A stretch of 64,000 bases of DNA from DATEOR01 sp963841425 (GCA_963841425.1 CAWJCL010000003.1:248001-312000), one strand, 5' to 3'. Counted from the first letter of the stretch, positions 51,765-60,905 are shown. Program-made: numbers and translations. Notes: generated from the sequence alone by a model not told the origin.

Positions 51765-53200
51765 TCGACCTCCCTCGTGACGACTGCTGAGTCCATGCCG
51801 AGACATGGACCGAGGACGGCGGAGAAGCGCCCGGCCGGCCCGCCGGCGACGACGAGGAGGATGCGCGAGGGGTCGTCCCAGCGCCGGATCGGGGCGTCGG
51901 CGGGTGCGGCGAGCACCTGCCCAGTGGTCTCGCCGGGGCCGCGGAGCTCGCCGGCCGGGCGGCGCACCGCCTCGTAAATCGTCTGGCGGACGCGCTCCTT
52001 CTCCCACCCGTGGGCGCGGAAGAGGTCCGCGTGCTCCGGGCAGACAACGTAGAGCGAGTGCGTGTCGAGCGGCCACCAGAACGGGCTCCAGCTCGCCGCC
52101 GCCGCCCAGCCGAGCGTGGCGGCCAGGTGCTCGGGCGTCCTGGAGCGATGATCCGAGACCGACAGCGGCGCATCGGCGGCGACGAGTGTCACCGCCGAGG
52201 ATCCGGGCGCTTGGCCGCGTTCGACGTGGAGCGGCTCCCAGGGGCTCGCCTCCTCGTTCTCGGCGATGCAAAAGGAGAGCTTGCCGGGGTGGCCGAGCGT
52301 CGCACGATCGAGTCGGCCGGGATAGCCGCCGCCAGTCAGGGAGACGACGAGCCGAAGGGCGCGGCCGATCGTCATGTTCGCGCGAAAGCCGGGGCCGAGC
52401 GCCCCGATCTCCGAATTGAGGCCGATGGCGTCTCGAATCGGCCCGTTGACGACGATGACCTGCCCCGCAGGCTGGGTCGTCACCGCCTGGCCGTTCAGGT
52501 TGAAGGCGGGGTCCAGCGCGGCTTCGGTGGCGGCGGCCACCACCGGGAAGTACTCGGGGCGACACCCTGCGAGCACGGCGCAGGCGGCGACCCGTTCCAA
52601 CGTCCCCTCTCCGAGCGCCGGCGGCACGGGGCCGAGCGAGCGCGCCGGATCCCGGCCGCCGAGCATCGCCTCGACGCGTTCCGGCGTCGGCGGCACGACC
52701 GGCAGACCGTCCGTCCAGCCGCGCTCGAACATGTCCTCGAGCTCGCCGAGTCCCTCGCCTGCGCTCCAGTCGTAGACGCTTCGCGAGGCGCAGCCCGGCT
52801 TCCAGGTCGGCTCTTCGGTCGAGAGCGAGGTGCCGAGCAATCGCTCGTACGCCTCGCGGTCCCACCCGACGACCCGGTCCTCGACCTCACCGTCGGCCCC
52901 CACCCGCACGGCGGTCGGCACGGCGTCGATCCCGAACGCACGCGACGCCTCGTACGGCGGCGACTGCGCGAACACCGGAAACTCGATACCCGTCCGGCGG
53001 GCGAGTCGCGCCGCGTCGGCGGGCATCTCCTCGGCGATGAGAACGATGCCGTTCCTCCGACCGGCGAGCCGATGAAGCGCGAGTACCGAGGTCGGGCAGT
53101 CGGCGTGGGCGAAGAGGAGGATGGCGGGAAGCCCCTCTTCCAGGCGGCGCAGGCCCTGGCCGACAGGTTGGAGCCCACCATGAATCGCCGAAAGCCTCAC
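51752..53200 (-). CDS. Thioredoxin-like domain fused to UGSC-associated domain
   Basis: 482 aa from GTG 53200 with GGGGAGG 9 nt upstream. Residues about 25-125: thioredoxin-like fold, LPAILLFAHADCPTSVLALH, with a single Cys35 in a CxxS-type motif, and the cis-Pro area AFGIDAVPTAVRV. Residues about 150-470: a large domain with RGWTDGLPVVPPTPERVEAM, ACAVLAGCRPEYFPVVAA, GFRANMTIGRALRLVVSLTG and SFCIAENEEASPWEPLHVER. I do not recognise an established function for this domain. It overlaps the UGSC gene by 13 nt and is preceded by the MBL gene, so a shared redox pathway is probable. Confidence 0.75.
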   Translation of the reverse strand: MRLSAIHGGLQPVGQGLRRLEEGLPAILLFAHADCPTSVLALHRLAGRRNGIVLIAEEMPADAARLARRTGIEFPVFAQSPPYEASRAFGIDAVPTAVRVGADGEVEDRVVGWDREAYERLLGTSLSTEEPTWKPGCASRSVYDWSAGEGLGELEDMFERGWTDGLPVVPPTPERVEAMLGGRDPARSLGPVPPALGEGTLERVAACAVLAGCRPEYFPVVAAATEAALDPAFNLNGQAVTTQPAGQVIVVNGPIRDAIGLNSEIGALGPGFRANMTIGRALRLVVSLTGGGYPGRLDRATLGHPGKLSFCIAENEEASPWEPLHVERGQAPGSSAVTLVAADAPLSVSDHRSRTPEHLAATLGWAAAASWSPFWWPLDTHSLYVVCPEHADLFRAHGWEKERVRQTIYEAVRRPAGELRGPGETTGQVLAAPADAPIRRWDDPSRILLVVAGGPAGRFSAVLGPCLGMDSAVVTREVEWST

Positions 53201-53234
53201 GCGTGCCGGCCTCCCCGCGCGGCCACCGCTCGCG

Positions 53235-53957
53235 TCACGTCGATGTCTCACGTGGGCGCCGCTCAACACGCGAGCCGCCGACGATCGTCTCCAGGCCCGA
53301 GCCGAGCCTCACAAGAGCCTTGTTGCCTCCGTCGTAGTCGGGCGCCCAGAGAAGAAGCGTCGCCTCCTCCCCGTTCACGCGGCACGGCTCGTCGACGAGC
53401 CCTTCGCCGTCGAGCCACGCACGGATGAAGGGGTTCGAGCGACGCTCGTCTCCAATGGTGGTCTCCTCCTTGTGGCCGGGGAAGACCTGCGTCGCGTCGT
53501 CGAGGCCTAGGAGGACGTCGAGGATCGAGTGCTTCAGCTTGGCGAGATCGCCGTCCGGAGCCGAGGTTCCGCCGACGGTACCGCGGAAGAGCACATCGGC
53601 GGTGAAGCAGTGGCTCTGGTCGACCAGGAACGCGACGTGGTCCTCGCAGTGGCCCGGCGTGTAGAGGGCCCGGATGCGGAGCCGTCCGCTCTCGACCTCT
53701 TCTCCGTCGGCGAGCTGCGACTGCGCGAGCAGTGGCACGCCGTGCCGACCGGCGAGCTGCTCGATCGCGACGACGTGATCCGGATGGCCGTGCGTGCAGA
53801 GGACATGGGTGATCGTGATGCCGTCGCGTTCGGCGCGCTCCTCCAGGGTCTCGGTCAGCCCGTTGCTGTCGATGAGGACGCCGTGCCCGCCCGGGCCCTC
53901 GGCGACGAGGTAGGCGTTGGAAAGCCACTCGGGGTGCTCGACGCGCTCGACGATCAT
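53235..53957 (-). CDS. MBL-fold metallo-hydrolase
   Basis: 240 aa from ATG 53957 (ATGA overlap). Metal motif LCTHGHPDHVVAI (His56, His58, Asp60, His61), then YTPGHCEDHVAF, CFTADVLFRGTVGG and FPGHKEET with the later ligands. It resembles glyoxalase II-type thioester hydrolases. In mycobacteria an MBL hydrolase stands next to the mycothiol-dependent formaldehyde dehydrogenase, and the same order occurs here, so hydrolysis of a formyl-thiol ester or similar conjugate is likely. Confidence 0.88.
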   Translation of the reverse strand: MIVERVEHPEWLSNAYLVAEGPGGHGVLIDSNGLTETLEERAERDGITITHVLCTHGHPDHVVAIEQLAGRHGVPLLAQSQLADGEEVESGRLRIRALYTPGHCEDHVAFLVDQSHCFTADVLFRGTVGGTSAPDGDLAKLKHSILDVLLGLDDATQVFPGHKEETTIGDERRSNPFIRAWLDGEGLVDEPCRVNGEEATLLLWAPDYDGGNKALVRLGSGLETIVGGSRVERRPRETST

Positions 53958-55060
53958 GCGAACTCGATCACGCTTCTGATGCCGTCCTGGGCCTCCATGA
54001 GCTCGAACCCTCGGTTGACGTCGTCGAGCGTGATCCGGTGGGACACGAATGCGGCGACGTCGATGTCGCCGGCCAGCGCGCTCTCGACGTACTGCGGCAC
54101 CTGATCGCGGCCTTTCACGCCGCCGAACGACGAGCCCGCGACGCGCCGGCCGGTGATCAGATAGCGCGGGACGACCTCGAGCACCTCGCCTTTACCGGCG
54201 ACGCCCGCGACGGTGCAGAGACCCCAGCCCATGCGGGCGGATTCGACGGCCTGGCGCATCACGGCGACGTTGCCCGTCGCCTCGAACGTGTAGTCGGCCC
54301 CGAAGCCCGCGGTCATCTCCACGATCCGCTCGACGATGTCTGGACCGCCGACCAGCGTGTCGGTAGCGCCCTGGGCCGTCGCGAGCTCGAGCCTTCCCGG
54401 CGAAAGGTCCACGCAGACGATGCGCTCGGCGCCCTGGAGCCGGCACCCTGCGACTGCGCCCAGTCCGACCATGCCTGCACCGAAGACGACGCAGGTCGCG
54501 CCGGCCTCCACCTTCGCGGTGTTCATCGCGGCGCCGAGACCCGTCGAGAGGCCGCAAGCGAAGAGGCACGCGTGCTCCGGCGGCGCCTCTGGATTGACTT
54601 TCGCAAGGGCGATCTCCGGCATCACGGTGTACTCGGCGAACGTCGACGTCCCCATGAAGTGGCGGATCGGCTCGCCCTCCCGGCCGAGCCGGGTAGTCCC
54701 GTCCGGGAGGAACCCCTTTCCCTGCGTGTCGCGGATCGCGAGGCAGAGGTTCGTGCGCTCGCTGAGGCAGTGGATGCACTCCCGGCACTGGGGCGAAAAG
54801 AGCGTCACGACCTGGTCACCCGGCGCGACAGAGGCGACGTCCGGGCCCAGCTTCTCGACGATCCCGGCGCCCTCGTGGCCGAGCACCGTCGGCGCGTAGC
54901 CAGAGGGATCAGCCCCGGAGGCGGTGTAGAGATCGGTGTGGCAGACCCCGCAGGCGGTCAGCCGGACGAGCACCTCTCCGGACTTCGGCTCGGCGAGATC
55001 GACCTCCTGTACCTCGAGCGGTTGGCCGAACTCCTCGAGGACAGCAGCCTTGATCTTCAC
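53954..55060 (-). CDS. Zinc-dependent class III alcohol dehydrogenase, thiol-dependent formaldehyde dehydrogenase-like
   Basis: 368 aa. Catalytic zinc ligands Cys40 (GVCHTDLY), His62 (LGHEGAG) and Cys169 (ACGLSTGLG); structural zinc Cys92, 95, 98, 106 (QCRECIHC...NLC); Rossmann VVFGAGMVGLGAVAG. The sequence is close to S-(hydroxymethyl)mycothiol/glutathione dehydrogenases and other class III enzymes. With the MBL gene it would oxidise the formaldehyde-thiol adduct and hydrolyse the product. It is the first gene of the four-gene operon, with a 283-bp upstream gap to TetR (55061-55343) in which I see no gene. Confidence 0.88.
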   Translation of the reverse strand: MKIKAAVLEEFGQPLEVQEVDLAEPKSGEVLVRLTACGVCHTDLYTASGADPSGYAPTVLGHEGAGIVEKLGPDVASVAPGDQVVTLFSPQCRECIHCLSERTNLCLAIRDTQGKGFLPDGTTRLGREGEPIRHFMGTSTFAEYTVMPEIALAKVNPEAPPEHACLFACGLSTGLGAAMNTAKVEAGATCVVFGAGMVGLGAVAGCRLQGAERIVCVDLSPGRLELATAQGATDTLVGGPDIVERIVEMTAGFGADYTFEATGNVAVMRQAVESARMGWGLCTVAGVAGKGEVLEVVPRYLITGRRVAGSSFGGVKGRDQVPQYVESALAGDIDVAAFVSHRITLDDVNRGFELMEAQDGIRSVIEFA

Positions 55061-55343
55061 CGTCCCAGGCCACCTTCGCTGTCCGGCCCCACACCGTCGA
55101 CCCGAGCCCAGATCTCACGCACGCGGTCGAGACTACCGGCACAGAGTCATCGGTCGCTCCGGCCGTCATCCACCTGGCGGGATTTGCGGCTCCAGACGGT
55201 ACGGGCGGCTATTTCTGGCGCGGTATCTGCGCGGGGTGTGCCTTTGCGACACGTGCAGCTTCGATGATCACGCGAAGTCCTCGAGGTCATGCACGAAGCG
55301 AGCACGAGGCGGTTTTTCGCGCGCGTGCTGACGTATCCGCCCT

Positions 55344-55937
55344 TCATTCGAGACGTAGCCCATTCTCGACCAGGGTGAGTGCGCGTTGGAGTTCGTGCTC
55401 GAGCGGCTGGACGTAGCCGCTTGCGTACCAGTGTCGCGCGGCGGCGTTCATCGCCCAGACGAGGGTGGTGGCGATCACCTGCATGTCGAGGTCGTCGGGT
55501 GGGCGTTCGACGGCGTCGGCGAGTGCGGCTGCGACGAGCTGTGCCATCTGCTCGCTCAGCCTTGCAGCGGCGGCTTGGATCGCGGGTTCGTCGGCCCAGT
55601 AGCGGATCTTGCGGCGGGCGAGTTCCTCGTCTCGGCCGAAGAACCGGGTCATGACCCCTTCTATCGCGCGTCTGGCGGCCTCAACCGGCGGATGGGCGGC
55701 GAGTTCGGTCTGGAGAACGTCGAGCAGCTGGAGGTCGAGCTCTTCGTGCAGGATGAGCTGCTCCTTGGTCCCGAAGTAGCGGTAGACGGAGCTGGGGGAG
55801 ACCTCGGCCGCTTCCGCGATCTGCTCGATCGTGACCTCATCGAAGCCGCGCTCGTCGAAGAGGTCGAGCGCGACCTCCTGGATTCGCCGCATCGCCGCGA
55901 TCCGCTTGCGTTCCCGCAGTCCTGTCTCGCTGGCCAT
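55344..55937 (-). CDS. TetR-family transcriptional regulator
   Basis: 197 aa. N-terminal HTH: RRIQEVALDLFDERGFDEVT and IEQIAEAAEVSPSSVYRYFG, residues about 15-55, with FGTKEQLI. The C-terminal ligand domain (60-190) is helical. It is divergent from the DrrAB-type exporter across 111 bp that carry AGTCACT repeats. It is the likely repressor of the exporter and of itself, released by the exporter's substrate. Confidence 0.92.
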   Translation of the reverse strand: MASETGLRERKRIAAMRRIQEVALDLFDERGFDEVTIEQIAEAAEVSPSSVYRYFGTKEQLILHEELDLQLLDVLQTELAAHPPVEAARRAIEGVMTRFFGRDEELARRKIRYWADEPAIQAAAARLSEQMAQLVAAALADAVERPPDDLDMQVIATTLVWAMNAAARHWYASGYVQPLEHELQRALTLVENGLRLE

Positions 55938-55972
55938 CGCCCAAAGCGTACCGCTGGCACGGGAGTTTAGAA

Positions 55973-56043
55973 AGTCACTTGCGCAAGCTAGTCACTGTCA
56001 GCTACAGTGCCGAAGAGAATGTAACTAGCAAAAGGAAGTGACT
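55973..56043. promoter_or_regulatory. Operator-like repeats between TetR and ABC exporter
   Basis: AGTCACTT at 55973-55980, AGTCACT at 55990-55996 and the inverted form AAGTGACT at 56036-56043. Between them lie the palindrome CTTGCGCAAG (55978-55987) and the inverted repeat CACTGT-CAGCT-ACAGTG (55993-56009), and GCTAGT pairs with ACTAGC at 56024-56029. The set fits one or two TetR dimer sites covering the promoters of both genes. Confidence 0.55.
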
Positions 56044-56048
56044 GTCCG

Positions 56049-57029
56049 ATGAAGAATCTCAACGCCGCTGCGATCGAGACATCCGGCCTGGTCAAGCTCT
56101 TCGGAAGCACGCGTGCAGTCGACGGCGTCGACTTGCGCGTGCCGAGGGGTCTCGTCTACGGGCTGCTGGGGCCGAACGGGGCCGGCAAGACGACGACGAT
56201 TCGGGTGCTCGCGACCTTGCTTCGTCCGGACGGGGGGACGGCGCGCGTCTTCGGGCATGACGTCGTGCGAGAGGCGGATGCGGTTCGCGGCCACGTGACG
56301 CTGACGGGCCAATTCGCCTCGGTCGACCAGGACCTGACCGGACGTGAGAATCTCGTCCTGCTCGCCCGGCTGCTCGGCTACTCGCGTCGCGACGCCAGGG
56401 CCCGGGCGGGGGAGCTGCTGGAGGCGTTCGGCCTGGCCGACGCGGGTGGGCGTCAGGTGAAAGCGTACTCGGGCGGAATGCGGCGCCGGCTGGACATCGC
56501 CGCCAGCGTGGTCGTCGCTCCCGAGCTGCTCTTCCTCGACGAGCCGACCACCGGGCTCGACCCGCGCAGCCGTAACCAGGTCTGGCAGATTGTCCGCTCG
56601 CTGGTCGCCGACGGCACCACCGTTTTGCTGACGACGCAGTACCTGGACGAGGCCGATCAGCTCGCCGACCGGATCGCGGTCATCGACCAGGGGCAGGTGA
56701 TCGCCGAAGGCACCCCCGGCGAGCTGAAGGCGTCGGTCGGTCACGCGAGCCTGCGCGTGCGCCTGCGCGATCGCGACCAGCGACCCGAGGCCGAGCGGCT
56801 GCTCTCGAAAGCCCTCGGCATCGAACTGCATCGAGAGCGCGACCCGGCCGCGCTCTCGGGTCGCGTCGCCGACCCCGACGATGTCGCGTCCGCGCTCGGA
56901 CAACTCGCCCTCTCGGGAATCGCCGTCACCGGGTTCGCACTCGGCCAGCCGAGTCTCGACGAGGTCTTTCTCACCCTCACCGGACACCCCACCGACGTCA
57001 GCGTCACCGCAGAGGAGGAAGCCGCGTGA
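56049..57029 (+). CDS. DrrA-type ABC transporter ATP-binding protein
   Basis: 326 aa. Walker A GPNGAGKTTTI, signature YSGGMRRRLDIA, Walker B LLFLDEPTTGLD and the His of TTQYLDEADQ region. The C-terminal about 80 residues are the DrrA-type extension. It powers the adjacent permease, exporting a drug or lipid. AAAGGAAG lies about 12 nt before ATG 56049. It overlaps the permease gene by 4 nt. Confidence 0.95.
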   Translation: MKNLNAAAIETSGLVKLFGSTRAVDGVDLRVPRGLVYGLLGPNGAGKTTTIRVLATLLRPDGGTARVFGHDVVREADAVRGHVTLTGQFASVDQDLTGRENLVLLARLLGYSRRDARARAGELLEAFGLADAGGRQVKAYSGGMRRRLDIAASVVVAPELLFLDEPTTGLDPRSRNQVWQIVRSLVADGTTVLLTTQYLDEADQLADRIAVIDQGQVIAEGTPGELKASVGHASLRVRLRDRDQRPEAERLLSKALGIELHRERDPAALSGRVADPDDVASALGQLALSGIAVTGFALGQPSLDEVFLTLTGHPTDVSVTAEEEAA

Positions 57030-57865
57030 CCGAAACGGCCGTCCCACCCAAGACGACGATCGACGACCCGCTGCAGAGGCTGGCGGGCGCCTGCACGCGG
57101 CCTGCCCGCCCCGGCGCCGTGTCGGTCTCGTTCACCTTCGCCTGGAGAGGCCTGCTCAAGATCAAGCACGTCCCCGAGCAGCTCGGCGACGTGATCGGAA
57201 TCCCGATCATCTTCACGCTCATGTTCACCTACCTCTTCGGCGGCGCCCTCGCCGGCTCCACCGGCCACTACCTCACGTTCCTGCTGCCCGGGACGCTCGT
57301 GATGGCCGTCCTGCTGGTCAGCGTCTACACAGGGATCACCCTCAACACCGACATCACAAGCGGCGTCTTCGACCGCTATCGGTCGCTGCCGATATGGCGG
57401 CCCGCTCCGATCGTCGGCGGATTGCTTGGCGACATCGGCCGCTACCTGCTCGCCGCCGCGCTCGTCATCCTGCTCGGCCTCGCCATGGGCTTTCGCCCCG
57501 GCGGGGGCGCGACCGGCCTCCTCGAAGCGGTAGCGCTAGTGCTGGTCTTCGCGCTCAGTCTCTCCTGGATCTGGACGAGCCTCGGCCTCGTCCTGCGAAC
57601 TCCCAGCTCGGTGCAGACAATCGGCCTACTGATCCTCTTCCCACTCACCTTTGCAAGCAACGTCTTCGTCGACCCACACACGATGCCCGGCTGGGTTCGC
57701 GCGTTCGTCGACGTCAATCCGGTCAGCCACCTTGTCACCGCGACCCGCGGCCTCACCGACGGCACGGCCACGGCCACCCAGATCGGTTGGGTCCTCGTCG
57801 CGTCGGCCGTTCTCACCGCCGTCTTCGCCCCCTTGACGCTGCACCTCTACGAAAAGGACCGCTGA
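57026..57865 (+). CDS. DrrB-type ABC-2 permease
   Basis: 279 aa from GTG 57026 (GTGA overlap). Six hydrophobic helices; ABC-2 features LGDVIGIPIIFTLMFTYLFG and FLLPGTLVMAVLLVSVYTGI, and the late segment PLTFASNVFVDPHTMPGWVR. It forms the export channel with the DrrA-type protein. In the following 212 bp a weak GCGCGC hairpin (58001-58016) is the only structure. Confidence 0.95.
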   Translation: MTETAVPPKTTIDDPLQRLAGACTRPARPGAVSVSFTFAWRGLLKIKHVPEQLGDVIGIPIIFTLMFTYLFGGALAGSTGHYLTFLLPGTLVMAVLLVSVYTGITLNTDITSGVFDRYRSLPIWRPAPIVGGLLGDIGRYLLAAALVILLGLAMGFRPGGGATGLLEAVALVLVFALSLSWIWTSLGLVLRTPSSVQTIGLLILFPLTFASNVFVDPHTMPGWVRAFVDVNPVSHLVTATRGLTDGTATATQIGWVLVASAVLTAVFAPLTLHLYEKDR

Positions 57866-58077
57866 GCAGGGAGGTGCTGCGCAGTGTGTGATCGTGTGAA
57901 AGAGAACCAGGCACCGCAGTCGATTTGAAGGCATCGCGACCGGTCGAAGGCGAGGTGAAGACCCTCCTCGGTGGCGCCGTGCTGATCTATGCCGGGAAGG
58001 GCGCGCATCGGCGCGCTTGACAGCCTGATGAGGGCGAACGAGGATTTTCCCCGTCGTCAGATCTGAGCGGGGGGCAG

Positions 58078-58665
58078 ATGGAGATTGGCGGTGCCCAGGG
58101 TCGATGGCCCGCCTCGGCCGCTGCGGCGGGCGAGCGCTTCGCGGGTGTCCCCCGGCGATTCCTCGCCTGGCTGATCGACCTCGTGGTCGTGACCGCGCTG
58201 ATCTTCTCAGCGGTCAGCCTGGTGGACGTGGCGGTCGGGCCGGCCGTGGAGATTCGGCCGGACGCGCCCACGCTGCGTGGCACCGTTTCGGTCTCCCACG
58301 CCAGGCTGGTCGTCGATGCCGTGGTGGCAACGGGACTCAGCGCAGCCTACTTCGTCGTGCCGTGGGCTCTCGTGGGGGCCTCGCTCGGGCAACGCGCTCT
58401 CCGGATCCGCGTTCGCCGCGCCGGCAGCGACAAGACGCTTCCGGTCGGGCGGGCGACCGCGCGTTGGGTTCTCCTCTTCCCTCCTTTCGCGACCGTGTCC
58501 GCCTTCACGACCGGCGTGCCTCTTCTCGGCTGGTTTCTCTGGGGCGGTGCGGCGGTGTGGTATGCCATCCTCTTTCTCAGTACGGTCGGCAGCGTGACGA
58601 GACAGGGGCTCCACGACCGCCTTGCGCGGAGTGTCGTGTCCAAGAAGCGAGTGGCGGCCGGCTGA
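58078..58665 (+). CDS. RDD-family membrane protein
   Basis: 195 aa. The RDD pattern is visible at PRRFLAWLIDLVVVTALIFS (Arg, then Asp), three to four helices follow, and GASLGQRALRIRVRR is the usual loop. Its start lies upstream of the GMC gene by 7 nt past its stop, so the two may be cotranscribed. Function of the family is unclear (transport or Na+/H+ antiport reported for some). Confidence 0.88.
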   Translation: MEIGGAQGRWPASAAAAGERFAGVPRRFLAWLIDLVVVTALIFSAVSLVDVAVGPAVEIRPDAPTLRGTVSVSHARLVVDAVVATGLSAAYFVVPWALVGASLGQRALRIRVRRAGSDKTLPVGRATARWVLLFPPFATVSAFTTGVPLLGWFLWGGAAVWYAILFLSTVGSVTRQGLHDRLARSVVSKKRVAAG

Positions 58666-58672
58666 GAGGACG

Positions 58673-60271
58673 ATGTTCGCCGACGCTCGCTCCGTTCCGA
58701 AGGACACCCGTCTCGACACGGATATCTGCATCATCGGTGCAGGGCCTGCGGGGATCACGCTCGCGCGCGAGTTCATCGGCTCCTCGTTCCGGATCGCCGT
58801 TCTCGAGAGCGGCGGCTTGCAGTACGACCAGGAGACCCAGGAGCTCTACGAGGGCGGCTCGATCGGACTGCCCTATCCGGACCTTTCGGGCCCGCGCTTG
58901 CGCTTCTTCGGCGGTACGAGCAACCACTGGGGCGGGATTTGCAGGCCGTTCGACGAGGCTGACTTCGAGCCGCGGGAGGGGATTCCGTTCACAGGCTGGC
59001 CGATCGGCAAGGCCGACGTCGACCCGTTCTACGCCCGGGCTGTCCCCATCGTCCGCCTCCATTCGGATGACTGGACACTCGACGATTGGAGCCCCGGCCA
59101 CGCGCCGAGGCCGCTGGCGCTCAATCGGGATCTCATCGAAACCAGGGTGACTCAGGTGGTCGACGAGGGGCTGCGGAGCTTCGGGCGGAACTACCGCGAC
59201 GAGCTTCGACTCGCGTCGAACGTGACGGTGTTCTTGCACGCCAACGCGATGGGCGTTCACGCCGATGAAACGGCACAGCACGCGACGTCCGTTCCCGTGC
59301 GGACGCTCGAGGGCAACGCCTTCGAGGTGGTCGCCAAGGTGTTCGTGCTCGCAACCGGCGCCGTCGAGAACGTAAGGCAGCTCCTCGTCTCCAACGATCG
59401 GCGTCCCAACGGACTGGGAAATCAGCACGATCTCGTCGGCAGGTTCTTCCTCGAGCACCCCCGCTTCCTCGCCGCCTCGATCGTGCCCCTCGATCGAGCC
59501 CCGAATCTGGCGTTCTATGACAGCCATCGCATCGCCGAGGCCGACATCCGTGGCTATCTGGCCTCCTCCAAGAGCTTCCAGCTCGCCGAGGGCCTGCTGG
59601 ACCTCCAGCTCCGCGTCGAGCTCGACTACGGGGAACCTCCGGAGGATGTCGGCGACTTCGCCCGCCACGTGGTCACGCTGGGGAAGGATCTCGAGAGCTG
59701 GCAAAGGCTTGCGATGCCCGGCACCCCGATCCCTGTGCCGTTCCTAGACGTCATCCGGAAAGCACTGGACTCGCCCGACGACACGTACATCTACCTTCGA
59801 GGGCAGGTGGACAACATCGGCATCACCACCAGGATCGAGCCCGCCCCGAACCCGGACAGCCGCATCCTGCTGGTCGGAGAACGCGACGAGCTCGGCATGC
59901 AGCGCGTGGCGCTGGACTGGCGCTTGAGCGAAATCGACAAGCGAAACGTGCGCCGAACGCTCGAGGTGTTCGGGGCCGAGATCGCGCGGACTGGCGTCGG
60001 GCGCCTGAGGATCACCTACGACCAGGACGAGGGCGAGTCGGGCTGGCCTGACGACATGGGCGGAGGCGAGCACCTCATGGGGACGACGCGGATGAGCGAC
60101 GATCCGAAGCAGGGCGTCGTCGACCGCAACTGCCGCGTGCACGGGATGTCCAACCTGTTCGTCTCGGGAAGCTCGGTCTTTCCGACCGCAGGCGGAGCGA
60201 CGCCGACCCTGATGCTCGTGGCGCTCGCACTGCGGCTCGCAGACCATCTCAAGCGCGAGGTGCTGGCCTGA
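58673..60271 (+). CDS. GMC-family FAD-dependent oxidoreductase
   Basis: 532 aa from ATG 58673. FAD-binding ICIIGAGPAGITLAREF at residues about 15-31, RLRFFGGTSNHWGGICRPFD, and the C-terminal substrate domain MGTTRMSDDPKQGVVDRNCR with FPTAGGATPTLMLVALALRL. It is of the gluconate/sugar dehydrogenase kind, oxidising an alcohol group of a sugar or cyclitol. It is followed after 2 nt by a Tat-signal small protein, as in gluconate 2-dehydrogenase complexes, but no cytochrome subunit is visible. Confidence 0.92.
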   Translation: MFADARSVPKDTRLDTDICIIGAGPAGITLAREFIGSSFRIAVLESGGLQYDQETQELYEGGSIGLPYPDLSGPRLRFFGGTSNHWGGICRPFDEADFEPREGIPFTGWPIGKADVDPFYARAVPIVRLHSDDWTLDDWSPGHAPRPLALNRDLIETRVTQVVDEGLRSFGRNYRDELRLASNVTVFLHANAMGVHADETAQHATSVPVRTLEGNAFEVVAKVFVLATGAVENVRQLLVSNDRRPNGLGNQHDLVGRFFLEHPRFLAASIVPLDRAPNLAFYDSHRIAEADIRGYLASSKSFQLAEGLLDLQLRVELDYGEPPEDVGDFARHVVTLGKDLESWQRLAMPGTPIPVPFLDVIRKALDSPDDTYIYLRGQVDNIGITTRIEPAPNPDSRILLVGERDELGMQRVALDWRLSEIDKRNVRRTLEVFGAEIARTGVGRLRITYDQDEGESGWPDDMGGGEHLMGTTRMSDDPKQGVVDRNCRVHGMSNLFVSGSSVFPTAGGATPTLMLVALALRLADHLKREVLA

Positions 60272-60273
60272 AA

Positions 60274-60699
60274 ATGGAACGGACGATGAGGCGCCGCACG
60301 TTCCTCCTCGCCGCCGGCGGAGTTGGTTTTTCCTGGCTGTGGCGGTCGTCCGGGTTCTGGCCGGCGCTCGGGCCACCCCCAACCGCAATCGAGCGGCTGA
60401 CCGGGCTCCTCGAGCATCCGAAAAGCGCAGCGGTGGTCGGCCGCGCCTATTTGCAGGCGTTCCCGGCCGAGTCTTCGCCGGGCCTCCTGGCTGCCCGCCT
60501 GGTGGAGCGGATTCCCGGTGGGCTCGAGACGGTGGCGGCGTCCACCGAGAGCCAGGTGAGCGAGCTAGTGAGAAGCTCGATCGGAGACGACTTCGCGGAT
60601 CTCGAGATCGTCGTGCTTCAGGGGTGGGTGTTCGCTCGCACCGAAGCGCGGTTGTGCGCACTCACGGAATTACAAGAGCGCTCCGCAAGCCCAGCCTGA
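60274..60699 (+). CDS. Tat-signal small subunit of GMC oxidoreductase (gluconate 2-dehydrogenase subunit 3-like)
   Basis: 141 aa. Twin-Arg signal MRRRTFLLAAGGVGFSWLW (from ATG 60274 or 60286), then a helical domain ending FADLEIVVLQGWVFARTEAR, where GW..xRTEAR is typical of small partners of GMC enzymes. It likely helps the cofactor-loaded GMC protein cross the membrane by the Tat route. The 206 bp after it (60700-60905) hold no believable gene. Confidence 0.75.
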   Translation: MERTMRRRTFLLAAGGVGFSWLWRSSGFWPALGPPPTAIERLTGLLEHPKSAAVVGRAYLQAFPAESSPGLLAARLVERIPGGLETVAASTESQVSELVRSSIGDDFADLEIVVLQGWVFARTEARLCALTELQERSASPA

Positions 60700-60905
60700 G
60701 CTCGGACCCGCCAGCGTCCCGAAGGGCGTTGGGATCCTCCGAGATGTCCCGCCCGGTGTTCTGCGGTCTCTGCGACACCAACCTCGGTGTCATCTACGAG
60801 CGCGAGGCGGATCATGCGCTCGCGTCGTTCGAGATCAGCGCGGGATGCATCGTTGTCGAAACAAAAACGAGCCCGTGGCTCATCTCGCGTGGCGCTCATC
60901 GGGCA

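Noticed and set aside
56049..57865. DrrAB pair as part of an antibiotic gene cluster
   Set aside because: No polyketide synthase, peptide synthetase or other secondary-metabolite enzyme is near; a TetR-controlled resistance exporter explains it.
60700..60905. Possible plus-strand small gene with FCGLCDTN and ISAGC
   Set aside because: No ribosome-binding site, the frame runs on into the antisense of the cyclase/AAA gene, and the composition is not protein-like.
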